The notes below the pieces were generated by a model. That model saw only the letters and a list, made by a program, of their open reading frames with translations. It did no database searches and was not told where the DNA came from. From contig DASZVY010000045.1 of the NCBI GenBank assembly GCA_035546855.1, positions 62,001 through 126,000 on the forward strand: a stretch of DNA of 64,000 nucleotides, written 5' to 3'. Source of the stretch: Nitrobacter sp035546855. GTDB lineage: Bacteria > Pseudomonadota > Alphaproteobacteria > Rhizobiales > Xanthobacteraceae. Each line of letters begins with the position of its first letter. Positions within the stretch are counted from its first letter, which is position 1. Shown one piece after another: positions 1 through 9,349 of the stretch. Made by a program: the position numbers and the translations under genes.

Positions 1-283
1 AGAGCGAGATCAGGGCGACGATCCGGCGGTCGTACATGTCGGCGATGGCGCCGGCGGGCATGGCGATCAGCATGATCGGCAGCATCAGCGCGGTTTGCAC
101 CAGGGCGACCTTGTCGGCGGCCGAGGTCATCTGCGTCATCGCCCAGGCTGCGCCGACGCCCTGGATCAGAAGCCCAAGATTGGACAGCAGGCTGGCCAGC
201 CAGATTCGCCGGAACGCCGAATGGCGCAACGGGGCGGCGACGCCGTCGGCCGAGAACAGCTTCCGTTTCGGTGGCTCGGTCAT
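1..283 (-). CDS. MFS transporter, N-terminal fragment (cut by window edge)
   Basis: Reading leftwards from the ATG at 283 gives about 94 residues with no stop before the window edge. They begin MTEPPKRKLF, then a basic stretch (HSAFRRIW), a first membrane helix (LASLLSNLGLLIQGVG), a second helix rich in Leu/Ile/Met, and the loop GAIADMYDRRIVAL. That loop fits the conserved cytoplasmic loop 2-3 motif of major facilitator proteins. The start and the helix spacing resemble the EntS/MFS_3 exporter group, but substrate cannot be judged from a fragment. It is divergent from the hydrolase gene at 506, and the 222 bases between them should hold both promoters. The family call is good; the exact subfamily is inference. 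Confidence 0.8.
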   Translation of the reverse strand, partial: MTEPPKRKLFSADGVAAPLRHSAFRRIWLASLLSNLGLLIQGVGAAWAMTQMTSAADKVALVQTALMLPIMLIAMPAGAIADMYDRRIVALISL

Positions 284-505
284 GATCCTCCCGTGGGCAG
301 CCGCGCCGCGTCCGGTACCCCCGACACACTGTCCGATTCGCGGCGCGACAGGGAAATGGATGCCCGCTCAATGGCGGATTTGTCCAGAGAATGCCGCGTC
401 CGGAGTTGCGGCTTTCTGTAGTCTGTCGGCCAGGGGCGCGAATGTCGTCGCTTTGAGCCGTTACGGCGAGCTGTTACCGTGCGCCAAAATAGGTGAGGTC
501 ACGCC

Positions 506-1879
506 ATGACAGGCTCGCGCCGGACGTTTCTGAAAAGCATGGCGGCGCTGCCGCTTGCGGTCGGCGGCCTGAGGCCGGCGGCGCTCGCGCAGACCGCCGG
601 CGCTCCGCAGGTCGGAGACGGCGTGCCGCCGATTCTGTTCGTCCATGGCAACGGCGACGAGGCGCCGTTGTGGATCACGACGGTCTGGCGGATGGAGTCG
701 AACGGATTTGCGCGGGATCGCATGTTCGCGATCAATTTCACCGATCCGTTGGCGCGTAACGACGATACCGTTGCGCAGCCGGGGCGATCGTCGACCGGAG
801 ATCAGCGTCGTCAGCTCGGCGAGGCGATCAAGGCATTGAAGCAGCGCACCGGCGCATCGCGCGTGGCGCTGGTCGGCAATTCCCGCGGCGGCTATCCGAT
901 CCGCAGCTACATCAAGAACGGCGGAGGTGCCGACGTCAGCCACGCGGTGCTGTGCGGCGTTCCCAATCACGGCGTATTCGCCTGGGACGGCGGCCTCGGC
1001 AACGAATTCAACGGCAAGGGGCCGTTCCTGCGCGGACTGAACGAGGGCGACACCGAGGTGACCGCGGGCACTGCATTCCTGACCTTGCGCAGCGACAACA
1101 TGGACAAGTACGCGCAGCCGGATGGCCGCTTCATCGGCAAGCCGGGAACGCCGACGGGAATCGGCTTCGATGGGCCGGAGTTGAAAGGCGCCACCAATCT
1201 CGTGCTCGGCGCGGTCGACCACCGCGAAACGGCCTATTCGCCGCGAGCCTTCCGCGAAATCTACAAGTTCATCGTCGGCCGGGAGCCGGAGCGGCTGACC
1301 ATTATTCCGGAAACGCAGGTGACGCTGAGCGGTCTCGTCACGGGAACGCCGGGCGGCGTCCAGACCAATCGTCCGGTGGCCGACGCCAGCGTTGAAATTT
1401 ATCGGGTGTCGCCCGACAGCGGCGAACGCATCGGCAGCGCAATCCACGCGTCGAAGACGGCCGCCGACGGCCGTTGGGGACCGGCGGAGGTCGATCCCGA
1501 CTGGTTTCTGGAAATGGTGCTCAGCGAACCGGGCGCGCCGATCACGCATCTCTACCGGTCGCCGTTTCTCCGTTCGTCCGACATCCTGCATCTGCGCGCG
1601 GCCAAGCCTCTTGGCGCGGCAGATGCAGGTGCGGGCGCTGTGGTGATGGTATCGCGGCCGCGCGGATATTTCGGGCTGCCGCGCGATGTCGTGTTGCTCG
1701 ACGGCAAGCAGCCGACCGACGTCAAGCCCGGCGTGCCGACCGATTCGGTCTCGACCGTGCGACTGCCGGCTTCGGATGTCGGTCGCGCGGTCCCGGCCCT
1801 GTTCAATCAGGAGCGGATCGTCGCGCGGGCGTGGCCGGCGTCGGAAAACCGGATTGCGATCGCCGAGCTGACTTACTAA
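506..1879 (+). CDS. Tat-exported alpha/beta hydrolase (lipase/esterase-like)
   Basis: This is a 457-residue protein. The N-terminus carries a textbook twin-arginine motif (SRRTFLK, residues 4-10), a short hydrophobic stretch and an AxA cleavage region near residue 28, so a folded enzyme is probably exported to the periplasm. The hydrolase fold shows the oxyanion-side HGNG (47-50) and the nucleophile elbow GNSRGG with Ser126. A plausible catalytic His lies in VDHRET near residue 240. The C-terminal half (about 270-457) looks like an all-beta accessory domain, with the TLSGLVTG type of start seen in carboxypeptidase-like or fibronectin-like modules. Substrate is unknown; a lipase or polyester-depolymerase role is possible. 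The start is chosen because it gives a complete Tat signal. Confidence 0.8.
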   Translation: MTGSRRTFLKSMAALPLAVGGLRPAALAQTAGAPQVGDGVPPILFVHGNGDEAPLWITTVWRMESNGFARDRMFAINFTDPLARNDDTVAQPGRSSTGDQRRQLGEAIKALKQRTGASRVALVGNSRGGYPIRSYIKNGGGADVSHAVLCGVPNHGVFAWDGGLGNEFNGKGPFLRGLNEGDTEVTAGTAFLTLRSDNMDKYAQPDGRFIGKPGTPTGIGFDGPELKGATNLVLGAVDHRETAYSPRAFREIYKFIVGREPERLTIIPETQVTLSGLVTGTPGGVQTNRPVADASVEIYRVSPDSGERIGSAIHASKTAADGRWGPAEVDPDWFLEMVLSEPGAPITHLYRSPFLRSSDILHLRAAKPLGAADAGAGAVVMVSRPRGYFGLPRDVVLLDGKQPTDVKPGVPTDSVSTVRLPASDVGRAVPALFNQERIVARAWPASENRIAIAELTY

Positions 1880-2032
1880 CGGCGTGGACTTTTGAGGCGA
1901 CGCTGACGGTGCGCGCGAGTCCGTCGCGTCATCCGGATCGCGCGACTTTGAGGCGAATATAACCCGTCCGGATGAGCAACGGGCTTGCCGCCGGCTTGGA
2001 CGGGCGATGAAACTGCACTATAGACTCGCCGC

Positions 2033-3442
2033 ATGAACGAGACGGACGCGTTATTTTCAGTGTTGCGGCAAACCACCGATGCGCCGGTCGTCGATGCCAT
2101 CGAACAGGTGATTGCGACGGGCAGCGACCGCGACCTGAACCGGATCAACCTGCTGGATTTCTCGAACCGAACCGGGCTCGACGAGGAACGCGTGATCGCG
2201 GGCTTCCTTCACGCGTCCCGGCTCGGATTGTTCGACCTGAACTGGAACGTGTTGTGCCCGGGATGCGGAGGCGTTCTCGATTCGCACGATTCGCTGAAGT
2301 CGCTGCGCCACGACGATTACAACTGTGCGCTCTGCGCCTCCGGTTATGAGGCGTCCGTCGACGAAATGGTCGAGGTCGCTTTCACCGTCAGCCCGCGCGT
2401 GCGCCGGATTGCGGCGCACGATCCCGATACGCTCCCGATCTGGGAATACGTCCGGCAAATGTACTGGAGTTCGGGCATCGAGCTGACGGAAAAGGAACTG
2501 ACCAGTCTGACCGATGACGCGACGCTCGCAACCGTCGAGCTGCCGCCCGGCGAAAAAAACACCCTGTCGCTGCAGCTTCCGAACCAGTTCTGCATCGTGT
2601 TTGAGCCTGTGACTCACGCGGCGCAATTCATCGATGTCCAGGGCGACCCGGCGCAGGATATCCAACACGTGTCGGTGGCGTTCAGCAAGACCCGCGGAGC
2701 GACCGAAACCGTCAAGCTGCATCCGGGGCCGTTGCAATTGACGCTCGAAAATCAGTCGGATCGGCGTGTGCTGCCGGCCGTCTGGGTCGCCGGCGACGTG
2801 CTGCACGACATGCTCGGCAAGCGCAAGCCGATCCTCACGGCAAAGCGGATGCTTGCGAACCAGACGTTTCGTGATGTCTACAAGGCCGACAATCTCAATG
2901 CCGACCAGCGGCTGAAGATCACGTCGCTGACGTTCCTGTTCACCGATCTGAAGGGGTCCACCGCGCTGTATCAGCGCGTCGGCGATCTCGCGGCGTTCGA
3001 TCTGGTGCGGGCGCATTTTCATGCGCTGCTCGAGATCATTGCATCGGGCGGCGGTGCCGTGGTGAAGACGATCGGGGATGCCGTGATGGCGACGTTCGTG
3101 ACGCCGCAGAAGGCGGTCGCCGCCGGGCTGCGGATGCGCGCTGCGATGGACAAGCTGAACGAGGAGCGGGGCGGTCAGGACCTGGTGTTGAAGATCGGTA
3201 TTCACGAAGGTCCCTGCCTCGCGGTGATGCTGAACGAGCGGCAGGATTATTTCGGCCAGACCGTCAACATCGCCTCTCGTGTGCAGGGTTTGTCGAGCTC
3301 GCGCTCGATGTACGTCACGGGCGCGGTCATCGAGGGCGACGCCGTGAGGGAGACGCTGGCCCGCGCGTCCATCAGTCCCGTGCAGAAGGAAGCCGCGTTG
3401 CGCGGTATCGCCGACAAGGTCGTGGTTTACGAAATTCCCTAG
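2033..3442 (+). CDS. Class III adenylate/guanylate cyclase with N-terminal zinc-ribbon-like region (DUF5939 type)
   Basis: This 469-residue protein should make cAMP (or cGMP) from the nucleoside triphosphate. The C-terminal catalytic domain (about 295-469) holds the two metal-binding aspartates in FTDLKGST (D305) and IGDAVMA (D349), and the transition-state pair in VNIASRV (N412, R416). The N-terminal 280 residues contain two CxxC pairs (C75/C78 and C98/C101), which suggests a zinc ribbon, followed by a beta-rich region. This matches my recollection of DUF5939 cyclases. No transmembrane helix or signal peptide is visible, so it is cytosolic. The N-terminal region probably senses an input or binds a partner, but the signal is unknown. 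It stands alone, 150 bases after the hydrolase gene. Confidence 0.87.
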   Translation: MNETDALFSVLRQTTDAPVVDAIEQVIATGSDRDLNRINLLDFSNRTGLDEERVIAGFLHASRLGLFDLNWNVLCPGCGGVLDSHDSLKSLRHDDYNCALCASGYEASVDEMVEVAFTVSPRVRRIAAHDPDTLPIWEYVRQMYWSSGIELTEKELTSLTDDATLATVELPPGEKNTLSLQLPNQFCIVFEPVTHAAQFIDVQGDPAQDIQHVSVAFSKTRGATETVKLHPGPLQLTLENQSDRRVLPAVWVAGDVLHDMLGKRKPILTAKRMLANQTFRDVYKADNLNADQRLKITSLTFLFTDLKGSTALYQRVGDLAAFDLVRAHFHALLEIIASGGGAVVKTIGDAVMATFVTPQKAVAAGLRMRAAMDKLNEERGGQDLVLKIGIHEGPCLAVMLNERQDYFGQTVNIASRVQGLSSSRSMYVTGAVIEGDAVRETLARASISPVQKEAALRGIADKVVVYEIP

Positions 3443-3625
3443 GGCTTGCGTATCCGGGTGCACCGTATCGGAAGCTCGCCGCAGCGAACTTCAGAACTGC
3501 CGCATGCGGGAGATTGCCAAACCTTAATCCGAAGATGGAACCGGGCTGGATTGCGTGCGTTCCGTTTTCGCTCCATATAAACTCCATTCCTGCGAAATCA
3601 TCACGTCACGGTAGCAGAAAGAGCA

Positions 3626-4108
3626 ATGTTCGATAAACTGCGCGAATTCATCACGGATGTTGTTTCTCCATCCGCCGAGCATCAATCGTTCGATGAGACC
3701 GGTTACAAGCTGGCGGCGACCGCTCTTTTCATTCACGTCATTTCACTCGATGGTGAGCCATCCGAGACGGAAAAGCGCAAATTGCATGAGCTGATCGAAA
3801 CACGCTTCGGTCTCGATCCGGGCACGGCGGACAAGCTGATCGCCTCCGCAACCCTGGTGGAAGGCGAGGCGGTCGACCTCTATCATTTCACCAGCGTCAT
3901 CATGCGTTCACTCAATGACGAGGGTCGGCTTCGCATCGTCGAAATGATGTGGGAGCTTGTCTATGCGGACGGCCGCGTCAGCGAGTTCGAGGAGAACGTG
4001 GTGTGGCGCGCCGCCGACCTTCTCGCGGTCCCGTCGCGCGATCGGATCGAACTGAAGCGCCGGGTTGCCGCGGCCGCCCGGCAATCGGCAACCGATCCCG
4101 CCGCTTGA
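3626..4108 (+). CDS. TerB-family (tellurite-resistance-like) all-helical protein
   Basis: This is a 160-residue soluble protein, largely alpha-helical. It has the internal two-fold pattern of TerB/DjlA-N domains: HVISLDGEPSETEK (first half) and LVYADGRVSEFEE (second half), each an acidic loop of the D-G-x-x-x-x-x-E type that may bind metal. TerB-like domains occur in stress-response and membrane-associated complexes, and their biochemical role is poorly known. There is no DnaJ or tellurite-operon neighbour here, so the name refers to the fold and not to proven tellurite resistance. It is monocistronic, with 183 bases upstream of the ATG and an SD-like stretch (agaaagag) before the start. Confidence 0.8.
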   Translation: MFDKLREFITDVVSPSAEHQSFDETGYKLAATALFIHVISLDGEPSETEKRKLHELIETRFGLDPGTADKLIASATLVEGEAVDLYHFTSVIMRSLNDEGRLRIVEMMWELVYADGRVSEFEENVVWRAADLLAVPSRDRIELKRRVAAAARQSATDPAA

Positions 4109-4286
4109 CGGCCCGTCGCGAGTCCCGGCGTGGACAAAGTTTAATGTGCCGCCGGGCCGCGGACGGATGGGCTGGCTGAGGCCGAGCCCTTACCATGCGG
4201 AGCGGACAGCCGGAGAGAAACGCATAGCTCGATATGGCAATATGCTGCGGCGGGCGCAGGTTTCAGGCCCGTGTTTTGCTTTGAAG

Positions 4287-4312
4287 TATTCGAACGCGGA
4301 ATATTCGAACGC
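4287..4312. promoter_or_regulatory. Direct repeat upstream of SDR gene
   Basis: The 11-mer TATTCGAACGC occurs at 4287-4297 and again at 4302-4312, a 15-bp period, ending about 30 bases before the SDR start at 4342. Two spaced identical half-sites so close to a start codon could be an activator or repressor site. They could also be chance or a small duplication. No regulator is known to me for this motif. Confidence 0.3.
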
Positions 4313-4341
4313 TCATTTAATTCATTTCGAGAGCTGACACC

Positions 4342-5124
4342 GTGACGGAACGTGTAACGTTGATAACGGGTGCCTCCTCGGGAATAGGCACCGAACTGGC
4401 GCGGATTTTCGCGTCGAACAAGCATCGGGTCGCGCTGGTCGCACGGCGTGCAGACCGGCTGAACGTGTTGGCGGCCGAGATTGTCGCCGCGGGAGGCCCT
4501 TCGCCGATCGTCATTCCCTGCGATCTCAGCCAGCCTGATTCCGGAGACCGGATCGAGGCTGCGCTTGCGGCCGCTGGTGTCGATGTCGAGTACGTCGTGA
4601 ACAACGCCGGTTACGGGCTGTTCGGCCGCGCCACGGAACTCGACCGGGCCGATCAGCTCGCGATGATCGATCTCAACATCCGGGCGCTGACCGACCTGTC
4701 CCTGCGGTTTTCGGAAAGCCTGATCCGGCTGCGCGGCGGCATCCTCAATCTGGGCTCGATCGCGGGATTCCTGCCCGGTCCCGGCATGGCCGTTTATTAC
4801 GCGAGCAAGGCCTACGTGCTGTCGTTCACCGAGGCGCTGCGCGGCGAGCTCGGGCCGCGGGGCGTGCGGGTGACGGCGCTGTGTCCGGGCCCGGTTCCGT
4901 CCGAGTTCCAGACCCGGGCGGGGTTCAAGCCCGGCTTCGATTCGATGATCCTCAACGTCTCGCCAAAGGCCGTCGCACAACTCGGGTATCGCTCGCTGAT
5001 GGCCAACAAGCGCACGGTGCTGCCCGGTCTCGGCGTCCGGATCGTGCCGTTCCTGCTGCGGTTGTTTCCGCGCGGCTTCGTGTTGTGGGGCGTGGCCGGA
5101 TTTCAGATGCGCAAGCGCTCTTGA
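4342..5124 (+). CDS. Short-chain dehydrogenase/reductase (classical SDR)
   Basis: This 260-residue protein has the classical SDR layout. The nucleotide-binding glycine motif is GASSGIG (residues 10-16), the NNAG motif appears as NNAGYG, the active-site Ser is in NLGSIAGF, and the catalytic Tyr-Lys pair is in YYASKAYV. CPGPV follows in the usual place. The closest resemblance is to the ubiquitous bacterial SDRs of the DltE/YqjQ type that act on small ketones, aldehydes or acyl chains. The ARRADR segment after the second beta strand suggests NADP preference. The substrate cannot be inferred. The start GTGACG/ATG region has weak SD context, but the ATG at 4342 gives the standard N-terminus. It is probably monocistronic. 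Confidence 0.85.
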   Translation: MTERVTLITGASSGIGTELARIFASNKHRVALVARRADRLNVLAAEIVAAGGPSPIVIPCDLSQPDSGDRIEAALAAAGVDVEYVVNNAGYGLFGRATELDRADQLAMIDLNIRALTDLSLRFSESLIRLRGGILNLGSIAGFLPGPGMAVYYASKAYVLSFTEALRGELGPRGVRVTALCPGPVPSEFQTRAGFKPGFDSMILNVSPKAVAQLGYRSLMANKRTVLPGLGVRIVPFLLRLFPRGFVLWGVAGFQMRKRS

Positions 5125-5146
5125 AGCGGTGTCAGCCTGACGGTCT

Positions 5147-5167
5147 GCGGGCCATATTTTGGCCCGC
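5147..5167 (+). terminator. Weak hairpin after SDR gene
   Basis: GCGGGCC (5147-5153), a seven-base loop and GGCCCGC (5161-5167) form a perfect 7-bp stem 23 bases after the SDR stop. There is no T-run, so it may be a 3' stabilising hairpin and not an intrinsic terminator. Confidence 0.3.
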
Positions 5168-5243
5168 TGGGTGCTTTCAAGACTTTGGTGAAGATTGAGG
5201 ACTAGAGTCGGTTGGTGCGCTAACTGACGCCTGAAGCACGTCG

Positions 5244-6061
<818 letters not shown>

Positions 6062-6167
6062 ATCTTCGCTCCTCGGAATATCGCGCGGTCTGCGGTCCGA
6101 CGGTGTTTCCGCGCGGGCTTGTCGAGCGCCGGAATCTGCGATTGTCTTCTCGTCGGAGGAAGCGCCG

Positions 6168-6668
6168 ATGGATGGTCCGGATTTTGCGCGTCTGCTGAAC
6201 GATTTCACCCACGCGGCCGAGGCGGGCGACGGGGGGCGTTTTGCCGCTCATTTCACCGAGGATGCGATCTATTACGATTACATCTACGGGGCGCATCGGG
6301 GCCGGGCCGAGATCGCGCACATGATGCAGGATCTTTTTCATCGCGACGCGGCGGACTATCGCTGGGAGATGTTCGATCCCGTCTGCAACGGCGCCATCGG
6401 CTATGCCTGGTCGCTGTCGAGCTTCACCTCGAAGATCCCGCAATTTGCCGGCCGGCGCGTCGTGATCGACGGCATGAGCCGGTTCGTGTTGCGCGACGGC
6501 CTGATCGCCGAATACCGCGAATCGGTCAATGGCGGCGTGGCGATGACCCAGCTTGGCGTCGAGCCCACGCGCATGGCAAAGGTGTTCGGGCGCTGGACCG
6601 GCTGGCTCAAGGAGCGGCCGGAAACGCTCGACTATCTGTCACGCCCGAAAGGGTCGCGGCGCGCCTGA
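6168..6668 (+). CDS. SnoaL-like / NTF2-fold protein
   Basis: This 166-residue protein begins after a good SD (ggagga, 6157-6162). The pattern of an N-terminal helix, FTEDAIYYDYIYGAHRGRAEIAHMM, then strands ending FVLRDGLIAEYRESVNGG is the cone-shaped NTF2-like fold of SnoaL-type proteins, which include polyketide cyclases, steroid isomerases and many orphan enzymes. The acidic and aromatic residues after FTEDA line the usual pocket. It sits 49 bases ahead of an enoyl-CoA hydratase gene in the same direction, so the two may be co-transcribed and this protein may act on an acyl or cyclic metabolite. The function is unassigned. Confidence 0.75.
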   Translation: MDGPDFARLLNDFTHAAEAGDGGRFAAHFTEDAIYYDYIYGAHRGRAEIAHMMQDLFHRDAADYRWEMFDPVCNGAIGYAWSLSSFTSKIPQFAGRRVVIDGMSRFVLRDGLIAEYRESVNGGVAMTQLGVEPTRMAKVFGRWTGWLKERPETLDYLSRPKGSRRA

Positions 6669-6716
6669 CCGCGGACCTGCCGACAACACAATGACGCTAC
6701 GCAATGGGAGAGCGCC

Positions 6717-7529
6717 GTGACCTACCAGCACATCCTCTACGACGTGAGCGACAAGATCGCGACGATCACGCTCAACAGGCCCGACCGCATGAATGCGTGG
6801 ACGCCGACCATGGAGCGCGACGTGCGTGCCGCGATGGAGGCGGCCGCGAGGGACGATGGCGTCCGCGTCATCGTCCTGACCGGCGCCGGCCGCGGCTTCT
6901 GTGCCGGCGCGGACATGGAGGCGCTGAAGGAACTCGACCCGAACGACATCGGGCGCGTCAATGCGATGCCACCCTTCGACATGAATCGCCGTGCCGACTG
7001 GCAGGCGCGCTATTCGTTCTATCCGGCGATCGCAAAACCGATCATCGCCATGCTCAACGGCGCCACCGCCGGCATCGGGCTGGTGCACGCGCTCTATTGC
7101 GACCTGCGTTTTGCCGCCGACAATACCGTCTTCACCACGGCGTTCGCCCGCCGTGGCCTGATCGCCGAGCATGGCATTAGCTGGATGCTGCCGCTGATCG
7201 TCGGCCACGCCAATGCGCTGGATCTCCTGTTGTCGGCGCGGCGGGTGTCGAGCGAGGAGGCGCTCCGGATCGGCCTCGTCAACCGGCTGTATCCGGCCGA
7301 TCAACTGCGCGAGCAGACCTATGCCTATGCCCGGGATCTTGCCGACTTCGTCTCGCCGTCGGCCATGGCCGTCATCAAGCGGCAGGTTTACGACGCCCCG
7401 TTCCAGACGCTGGCCGAGGCGACCATCGCGGCCAACCGCGAGATGATGGTCGCCCTGCAGGGAGAGGATTTCCGCGAGGGCGTGGCAAGCTTCGTCGAGA
7501 AACGGCCGCCGCGATTCAAGGGGAAATAA
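6717..7529 (+). CDS. Enoyl-CoA hydratase/isomerase family protein
   Basis: This is a 270-residue crotonase-fold protein starting at GTG 6717 (SD gggag just upstream). Features are TITLNRPDRMNAWTP near the N-terminus, the oxyanion-hole segment GAGRGFCAGADME (about residues 60-72) and the second oxyanion motif GATAGIGLVHAL (about 105). The usual hydratase acids are partly replaced: the segment following FARRGLIAEHGISWMLP has a Glu-His where ECH carries its second Glu. It could hydrate enoyl-CoA or act as an isomerase or hydrolase of a CoA ester, in beta-oxidation or aromatic degradation. A tRNA gene on the other strand follows immediately. Confidence 0.85.
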   Translation: MTYQHILYDVSDKIATITLNRPDRMNAWTPTMERDVRAAMEAAARDDGVRVIVLTGAGRGFCAGADMEALKELDPNDIGRVNAMPPFDMNRRADWQARYSFYPAIAKPIIAMLNGATAGIGLVHALYCDLRFAADNTVFTTAFARRGLIAEHGISWMLPLIVGHANALDLLLSARRVSSEEALRIGLVNRLYPADQLREQTYAYARDLADFVSPSAMAVIKRQVYDAPFQTLAEATIAANREMMVALQGEDFREGVASFVEKRPPRFKGK

Positions 7530-7537
7530 GAGGGAAT

Positions 7538-7613
<76 letters not shown>

Positions 7614-7806
7614 GTCCACGGTCGCGGTGATGGATGCCGGCGACCGGAAACGCCGCCATTTACAATCCCGGCCAACAGCAAGTCAAGAACGGCCGGAGCG
7701 GGCATTTTGGCGGCTTTTCCACCCCGGCTTCCCTTGTTTGGCCGGAACCAAACCGATATCTAACGGGTGGTCGAATCCGCGACCCGATCCGCGAGCCAAT
7801 CCCCTT

Positions 7807-8097
7807 ATGCGCGCCATTCTGGACATCGTTCTTATCGTTCTTGACCTCTATGTCTGGCTGCTGATCGCCTCGGCGATCCTGTCGTGGCTGGTCGCCTTCA
7901 ATGTCGTCAACACGCGCAACCAGTTCGTGTCGGCGGTGGCGGAGTTCCTCTACCGGATCACCGAGCCGGTGCTGACACCGATCCGGAACGTGCTGCCGAA
8001 TTTCGGCGGCCTCGACATCTCGCCCATCGTGGTCATCCTGATCATCATGTTCATCCAGCGGGTGATCACCTACTACATCTATCCGGCCGTCTTCTGA
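7807..8097 (+). CDS. YggT family membrane protein
   Basis: This is a 96-residue protein with two hydrophobic hairpins: IVLIVLDLYVWLLIASAILSW near the start, and ISPIVVILIIMFIQRVI near the end. Between them lies the family signature FLYRITEPVLTPIRNVLP, followed by the Gly-Gly-Leu-Asp segment. YggT proteins are small inner-membrane proteins of uncertain role, linked in various bacteria to osmotic stress or cell division, and often encoded beside DUF167 proteins, as here. The reading frame stays open upstream to 7606, but the ATG at 7807 gives the normal family N-terminus and the upstream part overlaps the tRNA promoter side. Confidence 0.9.
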   Translation: MRAILDIVLIVLDLYVWLLIASAILSWLVAFNVVNTRNQFVSAVAEFLYRITEPVLTPIRNVLPNFGGLDISPIVVILIIMFIQRVITYYIYPAVF

Positions 8098-8108
8098 GCG
8101 GCGCCTCG

Positions 8109-8432
8109 ATGGACCCGTGGCGCTACTCCGCCGAGGGCCTCAGCGTCGCCTTGCGGGTGACGCCGCGCGGCGGGCGCGATGCGCTCGACGGGGTGGAAAC
8201 GCTGGCGAACGGGCGCGCGGTGGTGAAAGTCCGGGTTAGGGCCATTGCCGAAGGCGGCGAGGCCAATCGGGCTGTCATCGACCTGCTGGCCAAGGCGCTG
8301 GGAGTGCCCAAGCGGAACGTGCGTGTGTTGTCGGGGATGACGTCGCGGCTGAAGCAGGTCGCCATCGACGGCGACCCGAGGCGGCTCGGCGAAATAATGC
8401 GCGAACTGACAGCGACTCAATCGGACTCATAG
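8109..8432 (+). CDS. DUF167 (YggU family) protein
   Basis: This 107-residue soluble protein matches YggU/UPF0235. It has the early LRVTPRGGRDAL segment, the KVRVRAIAEGGEANRAVI core and the VRVLSGMTSRLKQVAIDG C-terminal strand-helix. The biochemical role of the family is not known. It starts 11 bases after the yggT stop and ends 9 bases before folD, so yggT, this gene and folD form a compact operon. The ATG at 8109 replaces a longer open frame that would overlap yggT. Confidence 0.88.
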   Translation: MDPWRYSAEGLSVALRVTPRGGRDALDGVETLANGRAVVKVRVRAIAEGGEANRAVIDLLAKALGVPKRNVRVLSGMTSRLKQVAIDGDPRRLGEIMRELTATQSDS

Positions 8433-8441
8433 AGGATTTGC

Positions 8442-9326
8442 ATGACGGCCCGGATCATCGATGGAAAACTCATCGCCGCCGACCTGCGCGCCCGCGTTGC
8501 GGACGAAGTCGCGCGCGTCAAGCGTGATCACGAACTGACGCCTGGCCTCGCGGTGGTTCTGGTCGGCAACGATCCTGCCAGCGAGGTCTATATCCGCAGC
8601 AAGCACAAGCAGACCCAGGCCGCCGGCATGGCGTCGTTCGAGCATGTCCTGCCCGCGACGGTATCGCAGAGCGATCTCTTGGCGCTGATCGGCAAGCTCA
8701 ACGCCGATCCCTCCGTCCATGGCATTCTGGTGCAACTGCCGCTGCCGAAGTCGCTCAATACCGAACAGGTGATTGCCGCCATCGATCCCGCCAAGGATGT
8801 GGACGGGCTGCATCCGAACAATGCCGGCCGCCTCGCCGGAGGCCTGCCAGCGCTGTCGCCCTGCACGCCGCTCGGCTGCATCATCCTGACCAAAAGCGTC
8901 CACGCCTCGCTGGAAGGCATGAACGCGCTGGTGATCGGCCGCTCCAATCTGGTCGGCCGGCCGCTGGTGCAACTGCTGCTGAACGAAAACGCCACGGTGA
9001 CGATCGCGCATTCGCGCTCGCGTGACCTGCCGCATATCTGCGCGCGGGCCGATCTCGTGTACGCAGCGGTCGGCCGGCCGGAAATGGTACGGGCAAGCTG
9101 GATCAGGCCCGGCGCCACCGTGATCGACGTCGGCATCAACCGGATTCCGCTGGCCGAGGGCAAGACGCGGCTCGTTGGCGACGTCGCCTACGATGAAGCG
9201 CTCGGCATCGCAGGCGCGATCACGCCGGTGCCCGGAGGCGTCGGTCAGATGACGGTGGCGTGCCTGCTGGTCAATACGCTCCGCGCGGCCTGCGCGATCA
9301 AGGGTCTGCCGGCGCCGGCCGTCTGA
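8442..9326 (+). CDS. folD: Bifunctional methylenetetrahydrofolate dehydrogenase/cyclohydrolase
   Basis: This 294-residue protein interconverts methylene-, methenyl- and 10-formyl-tetrahydrofolate with NADP in the cytosol. The family signatures are all present: EVYIRSKHKQTQAAGM (with the catalytic Tyr and Lys), ILVQLPLPKSLN, KDVDGLHPNN, the nucleotide-binding VIGRSNLVGRPL, and PVPGGVGQMTVACLL at the C-terminus. Length is normal for the family. A good SD (agagga) precedes the ATG. It is the last gene of the yggT-DUF167-folD group. No defect was seen. Confidence 0.97.
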   Translation: MTARIIDGKLIAADLRARVADEVARVKRDHELTPGLAVVLVGNDPASEVYIRSKHKQTQAAGMASFEHVLPATVSQSDLLALIGKLNADPSVHGILVQLPLPKSLNTEQVIAAIDPAKDVDGLHPNNAGRLAGGLPALSPCTPLGCIILTKSVHASLEGMNALVIGRSNLVGRPLVQLLLNENATVTIAHSRSRDLPHICARADLVYAAVGRPEMVRASWIRPGATVIDVGINRIPLAEGKTRLVGDVAYDEALGIAGAITPVPGGVGQMTVACLLVNTLRAACAIKGLPAPAV

Positions 9327-9349
9327 GGACGACGCCTTGCAGGCCGTCG

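Noticed and set aside
3626..4108. TerB protein as evidence of a tellurite-resistance operon
   Set aside because: No terC, terD, terZ or related gene is adjacent; only the fold is shared.
6168..7529. SnoaL-like and enoyl-CoA hydratase genes as a polyketide or steroid pathway
   Set aside because: Two genes are not enough, and no ketosynthase, thiolase or P450 is nearby.
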